Assembly (NCBI GenBank): GCA_016795245.1
Contig: JAEUIA010000113.1
Span: 1 to 34,819 of the forward strand
Direction of reading: 5' to 3'
DNA: 34,819 nucleotides
Source of the DNA: Planctomycetota bacterium
GTDB lineage: Bacteria > Planctomycetota > UBA1135 > GCA-002686595
In this document: in pieces, positions 1 to 8,503 of the stretch
How positions within the stretch are numbered: the first letter of the stretch is position 1
Layout of the letters: every line of letters begins with the position of its first letter
The notes under the pieces: model-generated
Database searches by the model: none
Seen by the model: the letters and a program-made list of their open reading frames with translations, nothing else
What the model was told of the DNA's origin: nothing
Position numbers and translations under genes: made by a program

Positions 1-62
1 GTGCATCTTCGCCGGTGTAGAGCCGCGCGCCGGCGCGCGGCTCTACGCCGGCGAAGATGCAC
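1..62. repeat. 62-bp near-perfect palindrome
   Basis: Two 31-bp arms meet with no spacer and are reverse complements except for one T/C difference (position 16 against its partner). The centre is GCGCGCCGGCGCGC. As RNA or single-stranded DNA it would fold into a very long hairpin. It sits exactly at the window edge, so it may be a terminator or repeat element, or a fold-back artefact at a contig end. Confidence 0.85.
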
Positions 63-70
63 CACACGAG

Positions 71-93
71 CCTGGCTCGGTACGGTCAAACTC
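71..93 (+). repeat. Dispersed repeat copy (window start)
   Basis: This 23-bp stretch, with core GGTACGGTCAAACTC, matches the reverse complement of 34697-34719 with a single mismatch. A diverged copy in the same orientation as this one lies at 34795-34819. A short repeat family is therefore present at both ends of the window. Confidence 0.7.
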
Positions 94-160
94 GGACGAA
101 CGCCACCGCGCGAACCGCGAACCCCGAGGTCAACAATGGGGTGGGGTCTGGTTGGGTGTG

Positions 161-282
161 TTCGGTGTCGGACTGGAAGCGAACTTGGGTTGGGTTCGGT
201 GTCGGTCTTGAAGCGTTGAGGGGCGGGGATCGCTGTCGGACTGGAAGCGTTGCGGGGTGTGTTCGGTGTCGGTCTGGAAGCG
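161..282. repeat. Tandem repeat, about four units of 33-34 bp
   Basis: A conserved 21-bp core (consensus GTGTCGGACTGGAAGCG at its 3' part) occurs at 161-181, 195-215, 229-249 and 262-282, with start-to-start spacing of 34, 34 and 33 bp. The linkers between cores are G-rich and diverged. A run of ten G follows at 291-300. It lies in the 3' flank of the minus-strand membrane protein gene. Unit number and the G run may vary between strains or be mis-assembled. Confidence 0.8.
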
Positions 283-316
283 AGGCGGGCGGGGGGGGGG
301 CAAGCCTGGCTCGAAT

Positions 317-1984
317 CTAGTGGCCCATGTAGACGTCGTACGCCGGCGTCGAGTGCACGCGCTCGAGGCACTTCTCCAAGACACGATGCGCCGGACCGCG
401 CTGCAGCGGCGGAATGTTGTTCTGGGTGTGGAACGTGGACTTCATGTCGAACACGACGACGCCCGCTGCGCCGTAGCGATCCAAATCGTGCTCGAGCCGA
501 TCCGCGCAACCATCCCAACTCGGCTCGCCGGGGCAAGTGATGGCCCACACCGACGACGCTGCCGGACGCATCGCGCTCATCAAGTAGCCGGCCGGGAAGT
601 GCGTGAAGAACATCACGCGCCTGTCAGGAGCCGTGAAACGTTCGACATCGGCTTGGACCGAGTACAGGTACTCGGCCTTGGCGCGCGTCGTCGCGATGCC
701 TTTCCACGGGCCGCTCGTGATGCGCGTGTCGAGCGCGTGCAGCGCATCGTCGTTGTACGGGCGGCGTTGGTGCAGGATGAATCCGCCGATCACGATCACC
801 GTCCACAGCGCTGCCGTCCACGCGCCGCGCTCGGGGGCGAGTTCGCGGAGCAGCATGATCGCCAGGATCGAAGTCACGATGCACGCCGGCAGTTGCGCGT
901 AGCCTTCGCTCAGCACGTGCACGCTGCTGGCCCACGCCAGACCCAGTCCGGACACGAACGAGGGCAACCAGAGGCCGAAGAACAGCTTGCGCGCGGATTG
1001 CTTGTCGCGCAGAGCCAGGAACAGGAACGGCGCCGTCATCGCGAGCACCGTCGTGTAGATGTTCGCGCCCACGGCGCCGCGCTCTTGCCACGCGATCACG
1101 GGCAGAGCGAGGCACGCCACGACGCCCGGCCACTTCCAGCGCAGGCGTGCGGCCGCGAGCAATGCTGCGAGCGCGATGCCGAACTCGAGCTTGTGCGGGA
1201 TCATGCGGATCTGGTTGGCAAAGACCCACTGCACTTTGAACCACCAGGTTCCGTCGCGCATCGTGTGGCGGTACGCGTAGGAGATCGTCTCGCTTCCGAG
1301 GTCGAGGAACTGCGGCGCGAGCGCAAGGCCGGTGACGAGGGCGCCGACGGCGTACGGCAGGAGCGCGCGCTTGCTCCTTCCCGGCGACAACCACACGACG
1401 GCGGCGACTGCGAACACGAGCCCTGCGAAGAAGTAGACCTGGATCGCGACCGCCGCGAGCGCGTGCAGGATCCCGCCAGCGAAGATCCAACCTCGGGCTT
1501 GTTCGCGCTGCAATCCGTGCGCGACAGCGAACGCGCCGGCCGTGAATCCCAGCGAGGCGAGCGTGTGATACCCCAGGTTTGGGATGCCCGGCATCTGCAC
1601 CACGATCGGCGCCGCGCACAGAGCTGCCAACCCGACCCCGACGAATTCGCGCGCGTGTTTCACCGCGATGAACGCCGCGCCGATGCACGCGAGCAGGTAC
1701 GCGATCCGTGTGAAGAGCACGATGCCTTCCGTACCGCGCGTCACTTGAACGTAGGCCCAGATCAACGGCTGAGTGATGAACGCCGCAGTCTGGATCGGGT
1801 TGATCTCGTCGACGAAGGGCCGATCCCCGAGCACGAACCGGTAGGGGATCGCGATGTGCGTGGCCTCGTCCTCCAGGTCCACGCCGGCCCCCAACCGTTC
1901 GACGCTGAAAAACAGCGCCACGGCGAGCACGAGCCACGCGACGATCCGGGGCAACTCGCTTGCTTGTGAACTGCGCTCGCTCAA
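317..1984 (-). CDS. GT-C-like polytopic membrane glycosyltransferase
   Basis: Protein of up to 555 residues with many hydrophobic helices. After the first helix comes an acidic loop (LEDEATHI, then LGDRPFVDEINP). This resembles the first periplasmic loop of GT-C fold enzymes (ArnT/PMT, family GT39-like), where Asp/Glu residues bind the metal or the lipid-phosphate sugar donor. By family analogy it would move a sugar from a lipid carrier to an acceptor on the outer face of the membrane. Both substrates are unknown. The soluble C-terminal part (about residues 420-555) contains several Cys and His residues and ends in YDVYMGH. The longest frame begins at a TTG and there is no ATG nearby, so the start is uncertain. 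It appears monocistronic. The alternative is a generic membrane protein without transferase activity. Confidence 0.6.
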   Translation of the reverse strand: MSERSSQASELPRIVAWLVLAVALFFSVERLGAGVDLEDEATHIAIPYRFVLGDRPFVDEINPIQTAAFITQPLIWAYVQVTRGTEGIVLFTRIAYLLACIGAAFIAVKHAREFVGVGLAALCAAPIVVQMPGIPNLGYHTLASLGFTAGAFAVAHGLQREQARGWIFAGGILHALAAVAIQVYFFAGLVFAVAAVVWLSPGRSKRALLPYAVGALVTGLALAPQFLDLGSETISYAYRHTMRDGTWWFKVQWVFANQIRMIPHKLEFGIALAALLAAARLRWKWPGVVACLALPVIAWQERGAVGANIYTTVLAMTAPFLFLALRDKQSARKLFFGLWLPSFVSGLGLAWASSVHVLSEGYAQLPACIVTSILAIMLLRELAPERGAWTAALWTVIVIGGFILHQRRPYNDDALHALDTRITSGPWKGIATTRAKAEYLYSVQADVERFTAPDRRVMFFTHFPAGYLMSAMRPAASSVWAITCPGEPSWDGCADRLEHDLDRYGAAGVVVFDMKSTFHTQNNIPPLQRGPAHRVLEKCLERVHSTPAYDVYMGH

Positions 1985-2086
1985 GGCGAGCGCGATCCTA
2001 ACGGCGCGGATCGTTCGCCGGCGATCCAGATTCCGAACTGGGTGCCGCAGCTCACGCTGCGCATTGAGAATCCGTCGCAGTCAGCC

Positions 2087-2941
2087 TCAGAAGCGCAGCA
2101 CCAGACCCAGCGAGAAGCCTTCCGATTCGTTGCGGCCTTCGTCCGTGCGGCGGTAGTTGCCCGAGAGACCGTACGTGTCGGAGATCCGCCAGTAAGCGCC
2201 CAGGCCGAAGCGGTCGTAGCGCGCGCCGCTCGTTTCCAGGCCCGAATCGTCGGGCGTTTCGCCGATTCCGAAAGTGTGTCCGTAGAACGGCATCAAGGTC
2301 AGGCGCTCGAGCACGTTGAACCCGATCGTCAGGTTGAACGGCACTTCGTCCGCCGGCGCACCGTTGCGACGGTCGTACCCGGTCTCCAGCGCGACCCACG
2401 GTCCGGCGTCGAAATGGTATTGGCCGATGACGCGCGCGCGCAGATCGACCTGTCCGTGGCCCGGCGCGTTGATCGCGTTCTCGCGGAAGTCGGCGTAGTC
2501 GGTCAGCGGCAGCTTGATGCCCGGAGCGAACAGAAGCGAGGCCTCGCCCGCGCCGATGCGTTCGGATCCGATGCGGACCTTCGCACCCAAGGTGAGGTCC
2601 TGGAGCGCGCTCTCGTCGGAGAGCAAGAACGACTCCGCATCGGCAACCGCCTCGACGTAAGCGGCATTCGCGATCAGATCGACGTCGTCGGTGAGGCCGT
2701 ATGCGCCGTACAGGCTGTACACGTCGCGGCGGGTGCCCCCGATACGCGGCGCGAACGGGGAGTCGCCGATGAAGAAATCATCGTAGGTGTCGCGGTTCCA
2801 ACTCGTGACGAGATCGAGCTTGCCACGCCCGCGCAAGAAGCCGGTTTCGCCCTGCGCGTGCGCGTTGTCGGACAGACCGGCGAGGGTCGCCAGGCACACG
2901 GCGGCGGCGGAAAGATTGCGAGTGCGCTGTGAGTGGTGCAT
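2087..2941 (-). CDS. Outer-membrane beta-barrel protein
   Basis: 284 residues from the ATG at 2941; a GTG one codon upstream is possible. An N-terminal signal peptide ends near AHA-Q. The mature part alternates hydrophobic and polar residues, is rich in Gly and aromatic residues, and ends in SLGLVLRF. A terminal Phe after a final beta strand is the usual signal for BAM-mediated outer-membrane insertion. The start overlaps the stop of the upstream DM13 gene (TGATG), so the two are probably translationally coupled and may work together at the cell surface. I cannot name a transported substrate. It resembles the generic transporter or MetA-pathway-of-phenol-type barrels only at the level of fold. 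Confidence 0.7.
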   Translation of the reverse strand: MHHSQRTRNLSAAAVCLATLAGLSDNAHAQGETGFLRGRGKLDLVTSWNRDTYDDFFIGDSPFAPRIGGTRRDVYSLYGAYGLTDDVDLIANAAYVEAVADAESFLLSDESALQDLTLGAKVRIGSERIGAGEASLLFAPGIKLPLTDYADFRENAINAPGHGQVDLRARVIGQYHFDAGPWVALETGYDRRNGAPADEVPFNLTIGFNVLERLTLMPFYGHTFGIGETPDDSGLETSGARYDRFGLGAYWRISDTYGLSGNYRRTDEGRNESEGFSLGLVLRF

Positions 2942-3771
2942 CACGGTCCGATGAAGAAGCGTACGGCGTCAGTGAGTCCGACGCCGCCCTGACTGGGGAC
3001 GTCGCGGTAATAGTACTGCGCGCAGACCTCGCGACCGGGCGTGAGCAGCGGATCCGCGCCCGAACGTACAAGGGCGTTGAAATCCAATGCGTACGCGCCG
3101 GTGCACGACACGCCGGTCGTGCCTCCGCCCGAGAACATGACGCCGGTGCGCAAGATCGGGCTGCCGACGCAGAGCGTGCCGCCGTGAAAGGGGATTGCGG
3201 CCGACGAGTACGAGTAGATCATCAGTCCCGGGCTTTGATTGATGACGTTGTTCGCGCCGATCGTGAACGCAGCGAGGTTCGTTGCGCTCGCCGTGCCGCT
3301 CGTCGTGATCGCGGGTGTGCAACCAAGCGAATTGAGCTTGGCCGCGCAGTAGTTCTGCGGCGCGCCCTGAACGAACGTGCCTGAACCGAAGCTCACGCCC
3401 GCCGCCACACACCACACCGATACGGCGTTGTATCCGTCGAGGTTCGTGCCCACAGGCAGGTCGATCACCAGCGTCGCGTCCGCGTACGCAGTCCCGAAGA
3501 GCTGCGGGCCGATCCGCAGACCGCTCGCGAACGCTCCGCCCGTGTTGCTCGCGCCCAGGTAGAAATACACGGAGATCCCGCCGCCGTCGTAGTTGAAGTG
3601 CTCCACGCGCACGGTGTCGCTGTCGACGATGTGCACCTGTCCAGACACGTTGTGCGCAACCGTCGAGAGCTGCGCACGGAAGCCTGCGCGGGGGTAGGTC
3701 TGGGCGGAGGCCGAGATGCTGAGTGCTAAGAGCGCGATGGAGGCGGATACGGCGTAGCGGTGAGCGCGCAT
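2941..3771 (-). CDS. Secreted DM13-domain protein with planctomycete C-terminal module
   Basis: 276 residues with a signal peptide (residues 1-23, cleavage near ASA-Q). Residues about 28-140 fit the DM13 domain: GQVHIVDSDTVRVEHFNYDG, then VYFYLG and later DLPVGTNLDGYNAVSVWC. DM13 domains have been proposed to have a redox role through a conserved Cys; a Cys is present here in VSVWCVAAGVSFG. The second half (about 145-276) begins YCAAKLNSLGC and holds GGTLCVGSPILRTG and a YYYRD motif. That is the C-terminal module also seen in the proteins at 8504 and 26482. The gene is first of a coupled pair with the beta-barrel gene. Function beyond an extracytoplasmic location is inferred. Confidence 0.75.
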   Translation of the reverse strand: MRAHRYAVSASIALLALSISASAQTYPRAGFRAQLSTVAHNVSGQVHIVDSDTVRVEHFNYDGGGISVYFYLGASNTGGAFASGLRIGPQLFGTAYADATLVIDLPVGTNLDGYNAVSVWCVAAGVSFGSGTFVQGAPQNYCAAKLNSLGCTPAITTSGTASATNLAAFTIGANNVINQSPGLMIYSYSSAAIPFHGGTLCVGSPILRTGVMFSGGGTTGVSCTGAYALDFNALVRSGADPLLTPGREVCAQYYYRDVPSQGGVGLTDAVRFFIGP

Positions 3772-3879
3772 GAACGGACCTCGAGGTTCGGAATGAGTGA
3801 GCCGGGTCTGGGGCAGCGCTGACCGCCGCCTCTCCTCGACCGCTACGCCCCGCGTGGCCGGTCGTGACCGCTCAATCCG

Positions 3880-6800
3880 TCAAATCGTGAAGTACTTGGC
3901 GCTCGGATGGTGACACACCAGCGCAGAGGTCGATTGTTCCGGCCAGAGCTGGAATTCGTCGCTCATCGTGATCCCGAGCTTTTCCGCGCCGAGCAGCTCG
4001 AGCAGGATCGCCTGGTCTTCCATGTGCGGGCAGGCCGGGTAGCCGAAGCTGAAACGCGAACCGCGGTAGCCTTGCTTGAACAGCACGCTCATCTCGCGCG
4101 CGTCGTCGGACACGATGCCCATTTCGCCGCGGATCTGACGGTGGATGTACTCGGCCAGACCTTCGGCGGCTTCGACCGATAGACCGTGCAGGTGCAGGTA
4201 ATCCTGGTAGCGGTCGGCGGCGAACCACTCGCGCGCGACTTCGGATGATTTCTGTCCGATGGTGACGACTTGCAGGGCGACGACGTCGGGCTCGCCGTCG
4301 CGCATGTGGAAGAAGTCCGTGATGCAGCGGCGTTGCTTGCCCTCCTGGCGCGGGAACGTGAAGCGCGCGGCTTCCTTGCCGTCGCTCTTCGGATCGAGCA
4401 GCACGAGCGTGTCGCCTTCGGGCACGCAGCGCCAATACCCGTAGGCGGCCTTGCTGTCGAAGATCTTCTCGCGCTGAACCTGCTTGGCGAGTTCGAAGTA
4501 CAGCGGGCGCACGTGTTCCTTGATGAACTTCTTGTACGGCGCGACGGCCTTGCCCTTGCGGCGGTAGCCCCACTGGAATTGGAACAGCGTCGTCTCGTTG
4601 ATGTAGGGGATGACGCTCTGGAGGTTGATGCCTTCGACGAGGCGCGGACCCAGGAACGGCGCCTTGGGATAGTCGATGTCGCGCGGCAACTCGATCGCCT
4701 TGCTCCAGACCTTGCTCGACTTCGGCACCGGGCGGCCGTTCTTGCCGATCAAGGAGACGGCTTTCGCGACTGACGCGACTTCTTCGACCGCTGACTCCGT
4801 CGCCGCTGTCGCAGCCGCTTTCGACTTCGTGTCGCGCGCGTCCGGTTTGGTTTCGCCGTCGACGATGCGGCTCATCACCGCCAGGCCTTCGAAAGCGTCT
4901 TGGGCGTAGTACAAGGCTCCCTCGTAGATGCGTCGACAATCGTCCTCGACGTACGCGCGTGTCAAAGCGGCTCCGCCCAGGATCACCGGCGTCTTCACAC
5001 CGCGTCGGTTCATCTCTTCGAGATTCTCGCGCATGATCACCGTGCTCTTGACGAGCAAGCCGCTCATGCCGATCGCGTGGGGTTTCTGCTCGTGCGCGAC
5101 GTCGAGGATGTGTTGAATCGGTTGCTTGATGCCGAGGTTGTAGACCGTGTAGCCGTTGTTCGTGAGGATGATGTCGACGAGGTTCTTGCCGATGTCGTGC
5201 ACGTCGCCGCGCACCGTCGCGAGCACGATCTTGCCGCGCGAATCGCCGCCCTTCTTCTCCATGAACGGCTCAAGGTACGCGACAGCGGCCTTCATGGTCT
5301 CGGCCGACTGCAACACGAACGGCAATTGCATCTCGCCGCGTCCGAACAAGTCGCCGACGGTCTTCATGCCGGCGAGGAGGTCGACGTTGATGATCTCGAG
5401 CGGCTTCTTGGACTTCATCGCCAGCGCCAGATCGTCATCCAGGCCGGGTTTCTCGCCTTCGACGATGCGCCACGTGAGCCGCGCGCTGACGTCTTCGGGC
5501 ACCTTGCGTGCGGCCTTCTTCGTGACTTGTGCGCCCTCGAAGATCTTCAAGAACTCCATCAGCGGGTCGTAGCCCTCGCGCCGGCGATCGAAGATCAGAT
5601 CCTCGGCCACTTCGCGCGCGCGCGCGTCGATCCGGTGCAGCGGTTCGATGCGCGCCGAGTGCAGGATCGCCGCAGTCAGTCCGGCTTCGCGCGCGTGGTG
5701 CAGGTACACCGAATTCAAGACGTGGCGCGCCGCCGGGTTCAATCCGAAGCTGATGTTCGAGAGGCCCAGGAGCAGTCCTACACCCGGCAATTCTGCGCGC
5801 ACGCGGCGGATGCCCTCGAGGGTCTCGAGTCCCAGGCGCCGATCGTCCTCGTTGCCGGTCGCGATCGTGAACGTGAGCACGTCGAACAGGATGTCCTCGG
5901 GCTTCAAGCCCCAGTCGTCGACACAGATCGAGTAGATGCGCTTCGCGATGCGCACCTTGTCGTCGGCCGTCTTGGCCATGCCCTGCTCGTCGATCGTCAG
6001 CGCGATGACGGACGCGCCGAATTCCTTGACGAGCGGGAGCACGCGCTCGATGCGCTCCATGCCGTCTTCGAGATTGATCGAGTTGACCATGCAGCGCCCG
6101 CCGGCCAGCTTGAGCGCCGCCGCGAGAACGGCCACTTCGGTGCTGTCGATCATCAGCGGACACGGGACGTCGGAGCGATAGCGCGTCACGACCTTCGACA
6201 TGTCGCCGACTTCGTCGCGGCCGACGTAGGCTGTGCACACGTCGAGCACGTGGCTGCCGTCGCGCACCTGCTCGCGGCCCATCGCGACCATCGCTTCGAG
6301 ATCGCCCTTGAGCAGGTTCTCGCGAAAGGCCTTGGAACCGTTGGCGTTCGAGCGTTCGCCGATGAACAGGATCGAATTGTCCTGCACCAGCGGCACGGCG
6401 GAATAGATGCTCGTCACCTGCGGCACGTGCGCCGGCTTGCGAGCCTTGGGTGCACGCACACCGAGGCGCCGAGCGATCGCCGCGATGTGCGCCGGCGTCG
6501 TCCCGCAACAGCCGCCGATCATGTTGAGCCCGTCCTCGTCGACGAAGCGCATCAGCCAATCGGTCAGTTCCTCGGGCGTCAGCGGATAGAACGGCTTCCC
6601 GTCGACCAGTTGCGGCAGGCCCGCATTCGGGTACACGAGCGTGTGTTTGCGGCACGTCTGTCCGAGCAAGCGCACATGCTCGCCCATCTCGCGCGGACCG
6701 GTTGCGCAGTTGATGCCGAGGACGTCGATCGGATACGGATCGAGCAGCGCGATCGCCGCCGCCATCTCGGTGCCGACGAGCATCGTGCCCGTCACTTCCA

Positions 6801-7377
6801 TCGTCACGCTGACGAAGATCGGGAGATCGACGCCCTTCTGATTGCGCGCGTCGATGATGCCGTTGACCGCCGCCTTGATCTGCAGCGGGTCCTGGCACGT
6901 CTCGACCAGGAATCCGTCGATGCCGCCTTCGATCAGGCCGTGCGCCTGCTCACCGTACGAAGCCTTGAGCGTGTCGTAGCTCGCGTGTCCGAGCGTCGCG
7001 AGCTTGGTACCGGGACCCATCGAACCGAGCGCGAAGCGCGGTTTCTTGGGCGTGCCCACGTTCACGCACGCGGTGCGCGCGAACTGTGCCGCCACGCGAT
7101 TGATCTCACGCGCGCGCGCTTCGAGTCCGAACTCGGCCAGCACGTGCGGCATCGCGCCGAACGTGTTCGTCTCGACCACGTCCGCGCCGGCCTTCAGGTA
7201 GTTCTCGTGGATCTCCTGGATCGCATCGGGGCGCGTCAAGTTGACGTAGTCGACGCAGTTCTCGTGACCGTGGTAGTCCTTGTCGAGGTCGAGGTTGGCC
7301 GCGTGGATCTGCGTGCCCATGGCCCCGTCGAGGACGAGCACGCGCTCGGCCAGCAATTCGCGCAATGTGGGCTTCAT
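3880..7377 (-). CDS. metH: Cobalamin-dependent methionine synthase
   Basis: 1165 residues, close to the 1227 of E. coli MetH, with all four modules in order. The homocysteine-binding barrel (about 1-320) carries the zinc ligands Cys224 (GINCATGP) and Cys290-Cys291 (GGCCGT). The pterin-binding barrel follows (about 330-600, FIGERSNANGSKAFR). The cobalamin module has the DxHDxG motif at GDVHDIG, with His727 as the lower cobalt ligand. The C-terminal reactivation domain (about 860-1165) has FSFGYPACPH for AdoMet binding. It transfers methyl from methyltetrahydrofolate to homocysteine in the cytoplasm. A low-complexity Ala/Lys/Glu linker lies between the B12 and reactivation domains. The ATG overlaps the stop of the upstream ArsR-methyltransferase gene (ATGA), indicating coupling. 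No metF is adjacent. Confidence 0.97.
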   Translation of the reverse strand: MKPTLRELLAERVLVLDGAMGTQIHAANLDLDKDYHGHENCVDYVNLTRPDAIQEIHENYLKAGADVVETNTFGAMPHVLAEFGLEARAREINRVAAQFARTACVNVGTPKKPRFALGSMGPGTKLATLGHASYDTLKASYGEQAHGLIEGGIDGFLVETCQDPLQIKAAVNGIIDARNQKGVDLPIFVSVTMEVTGTMLVGTEMAAAIALLDPYPIDVLGINCATGPREMGEHVRLLGQTCRKHTLVYPNAGLPQLVDGKPFYPLTPEELTDWLMRFVDEDGLNMIGGCCGTTPAHIAAIARRLGVRAPKARKPAHVPQVTSIYSAVPLVQDNSILFIGERSNANGSKAFRENLLKGDLEAMVAMGREQVRDGSHVLDVCTAYVGRDEVGDMSKVVTRYRSDVPCPLMIDSTEVAVLAAALKLAGGRCMVNSINLEDGMERIERVLPLVKEFGASVIALTIDEQGMAKTADDKVRIAKRIYSICVDDWGLKPEDILFDVLTFTIATGNEDDRRLGLETLEGIRRVRAELPGVGLLLGLSNISFGLNPAARHVLNSVYLHHAREAGLTAAILHSARIEPLHRIDARAREVAEDLIFDRRREGYDPLMEFLKIFEGAQVTKKAARKVPEDVSARLTWRIVEGEKPGLDDDLALAMKSKKPLEIINVDLLAGMKTVGDLFGRGEMQLPFVLQSAETMKAAVAYLEPFMEKKGGDSRGKIVLATVRGDVHDIGKNLVDIILTNNGYTVYNLGIKQPIQHILDVAHEQKPHAIGMSGLLVKSTVIMRENLEEMNRRGVKTPVILGGAALTRAYVEDDCRRIYEGALYYAQDAFEGLAVMSRIVDGETKPDARDTKSKAAATAATESAVEEVASVAKAVSLIGKNGRPVPKSSKVWSKAIELPRDIDYPKAPFLGPRLVEGINLQSVIPYINETTLFQFQWGYRRKGKAVAPYKKFIKEHVRPLYFELAKQVQREKIFDSKAAYGYWRCVPEGDTLVLLDPKSDGKEAARFTFPRQEGKQRRCITDFFHMRDGEPDVVALQVVTIGQKSSEVAREWFAADRYQDYLHLHGLSVEAAEGLAEYIHRQIRGEMGIVSDDAREMSVLFKQGYRGSRFSFGYPACPHMEDQAILLELLGAEKLGITMSDEFQLWPEQSTSALVCHHPSAKYFTI

Positions 7378-8321
7378 GAGGCCGAACGATTGGGACGGAC
7401 GCCGGTCGCAACCAGTGTCATGAAATGCGGCGGCTGCGGGTCGCGCGCGGCGCGCTGGATCGAAATGCGCTCGAATCCGGCCTCTTTCAGCAGTTCTTCC
7501 AGCGCTCCCTCGGCGAACCCGAGTTGTTCGTGCTGCAATTGGTCGCGCACCCAGTCCTCGTTGTGCGCCAGGAGATCGATGACGAGCAGCCGCCCGCCCG
7601 GGATCAGGATGCGGCGCGCTTCGACGAGTGCCGTGCGCGGTGACTTGGCGTGGTGCAAGGCCTGGCTCAACACGGCGACGTCGAACGAACTGTCGGAGAG
7701 CGGCAAGCTCTCGATGTCGCCTTCGACAGTCGTGACGTTCGTGATGCCGCGCTGCGTCGCGCGTGCTTTCAGCGCCGACAACATCTCGGGGCTGATGTCG
7801 ACGGCCGTGACGCTGTGCGCGATCTCCGACAGCATCAGCGTCAACAAGCCGTCACCGATGCCGAGGTCCGCGTAGCGTCCGCGCGGCGCGAGTTGCAGCA
7901 GCGCGCGCGCCAGTCCTTCCCAAGTTCGCCCCGGCAGGATCTCGTCGCCGAAGGTCGCCGCGACGCGATCGAAGTACGCGCGCGCATCGCCGCGGCGCCG
8001 ATCGCGCAACGCTTCGAGTCCGGCGAGATCGGCTTCGAACTCCGGCGCCGTGCGACTTTCGGCGATGATGCCGCCCCACATGCCCGCGGCTGGGCCGGGG
8101 AGCAGCGTGTACAAGATGCGCCGGCCGTGCCGCCGGTCGACGACCAGGCCGACTTCCTTGAGCAGGGCGAGGTGCGTTGAGACGCGGCTCTGGCCCATGT
8201 TCAGGATCTCCATCAGGTCCGAGCCCGAGAGCTCTTCCTGGGCCAGGAGGTTCAGGATGCGGAGGCGCGTTTCGTCCGCCAGGGCCTTCAGGAGCCGCGA
8301 GGTGCCGGTCAGTCCAATCAT
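7374..8321 (-). CDS. ArsR-family regulator fused to SAM-dependent methyltransferase
   Basis: 315 residues from the ATG at 8321 (MIGLTGTSRLLKALADETR). An open frame reaching 8423 adds a region that does not look like ArsR, so I prefer 8321. Residues about 5-85 form an ArsR/SmtB winged helix (LADETRLRILNLLAQEELSG, then MGQSRVSTHLALLKEVGLV). Residues about 130-310 form a class I methyltransferase with motif I at YADLGIGDGLLTLML and an acidic VTAVDIS strand end. The typical ArsR metal-site Cys motif (ELCVC) is absent, so SAM or SAH may be the ligand instead of a metal. The gene overlaps metH by 4 bp, which suggests control of methionine synthesis by the SAM/SAH pool. A ligand-sensing rather than catalytic role for the methyltransferase domain is inference. 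Confidence 0.88.
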   Translation of the reverse strand: MIGLTGTSRLLKALADETRLRILNLLAQEELSGSDLMEILNMGQSRVSTHLALLKEVGLVVDRRHGRRILYTLLPGPAAGMWGGIIAESRTAPEFEADLAGLEALRDRRRGDARAYFDRVAATFGDEILPGRTWEGLARALLQLAPRGRYADLGIGDGLLTLMLSEIAHSVTAVDISPEMLSALKARATQRGITNVTTVEGDIESLPLSDSSFDVAVLSQALHHAKSPRTALVEARRILIPGGRLLVIDLLAHNEDWVRDQLQHEQLGFAEGALEELLKEAGFERISIQRAARDPQPPHFMTLVATGVRPNRSAS

Positions 8322-8360
8322 GGTATCTGGATGGGATGATAGACCAGATCGGCAGCCTGT

Positions 8361-8398
8361 GGGCCGCGGCCCTCCAGAATGATTTTCCCAATTGTGGG
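8361..8398. promoter_or_regulatory. Palindromes in the arsR-metH / propeller divergent spacer
   Basis: The spacer between the divergent genes (8322-8503) contains a perfect 12-bp palindrome GGGCCGCGGCCC at 8361-8372 and an imperfect one, CCCAATTGTGGG, at 8387-8398. Either could be an operator for the ArsR-type regulator. Neither matches a site I know, and GC-rich palindromes are common by chance at this composition. Confidence 0.25.
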
Positions 8399-8492
8399 AC
8401 GCGGGGCCTGAAGTTCTCTTCATCGGGCCTTGCGCTGTAGGTCGAGTCCGTGGTCAGGCGTACGATCGCAACGGAAGCCTTGCCCCTCAAAT

Positions 8493-8497
8493 AGGAG
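8493..8497 (+). promoter_or_regulatory. Shine-Dalgarno for the propeller gene
   Basis: AGGAG lies 6 nt before the ATG at 8504 and fixes this start. It is one of the clearest ribosome-binding sites in the window, where many starts lack one. Confidence 0.7.
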
Positions 8498-8503
8498 ACC
8501 GAA

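Larger units (their letters stand above)
1..316. other. Gene-free repeat region
   Basis: I see no credible gene here. The open frames that cross it are low-complexity translations of the repeats. It holds the palindrome, one dispersed repeat, the 34-bp tandem repeat and the G10 tract. Confidence 0.6.

Noticed and set aside
161..282. CRISPR array
   Set aside because: The conserved cores are only 21 bp with 12-13 bp G-rich linkers, no spacers of uniform length and no cas genes.
8322..8503. SAM or SAH riboswitch upstream of the arsR-metH operon
   Set aside because: I looked on the minus strand for the known conserved cores and found none. The ArsR-type regulator is the more likely controller.
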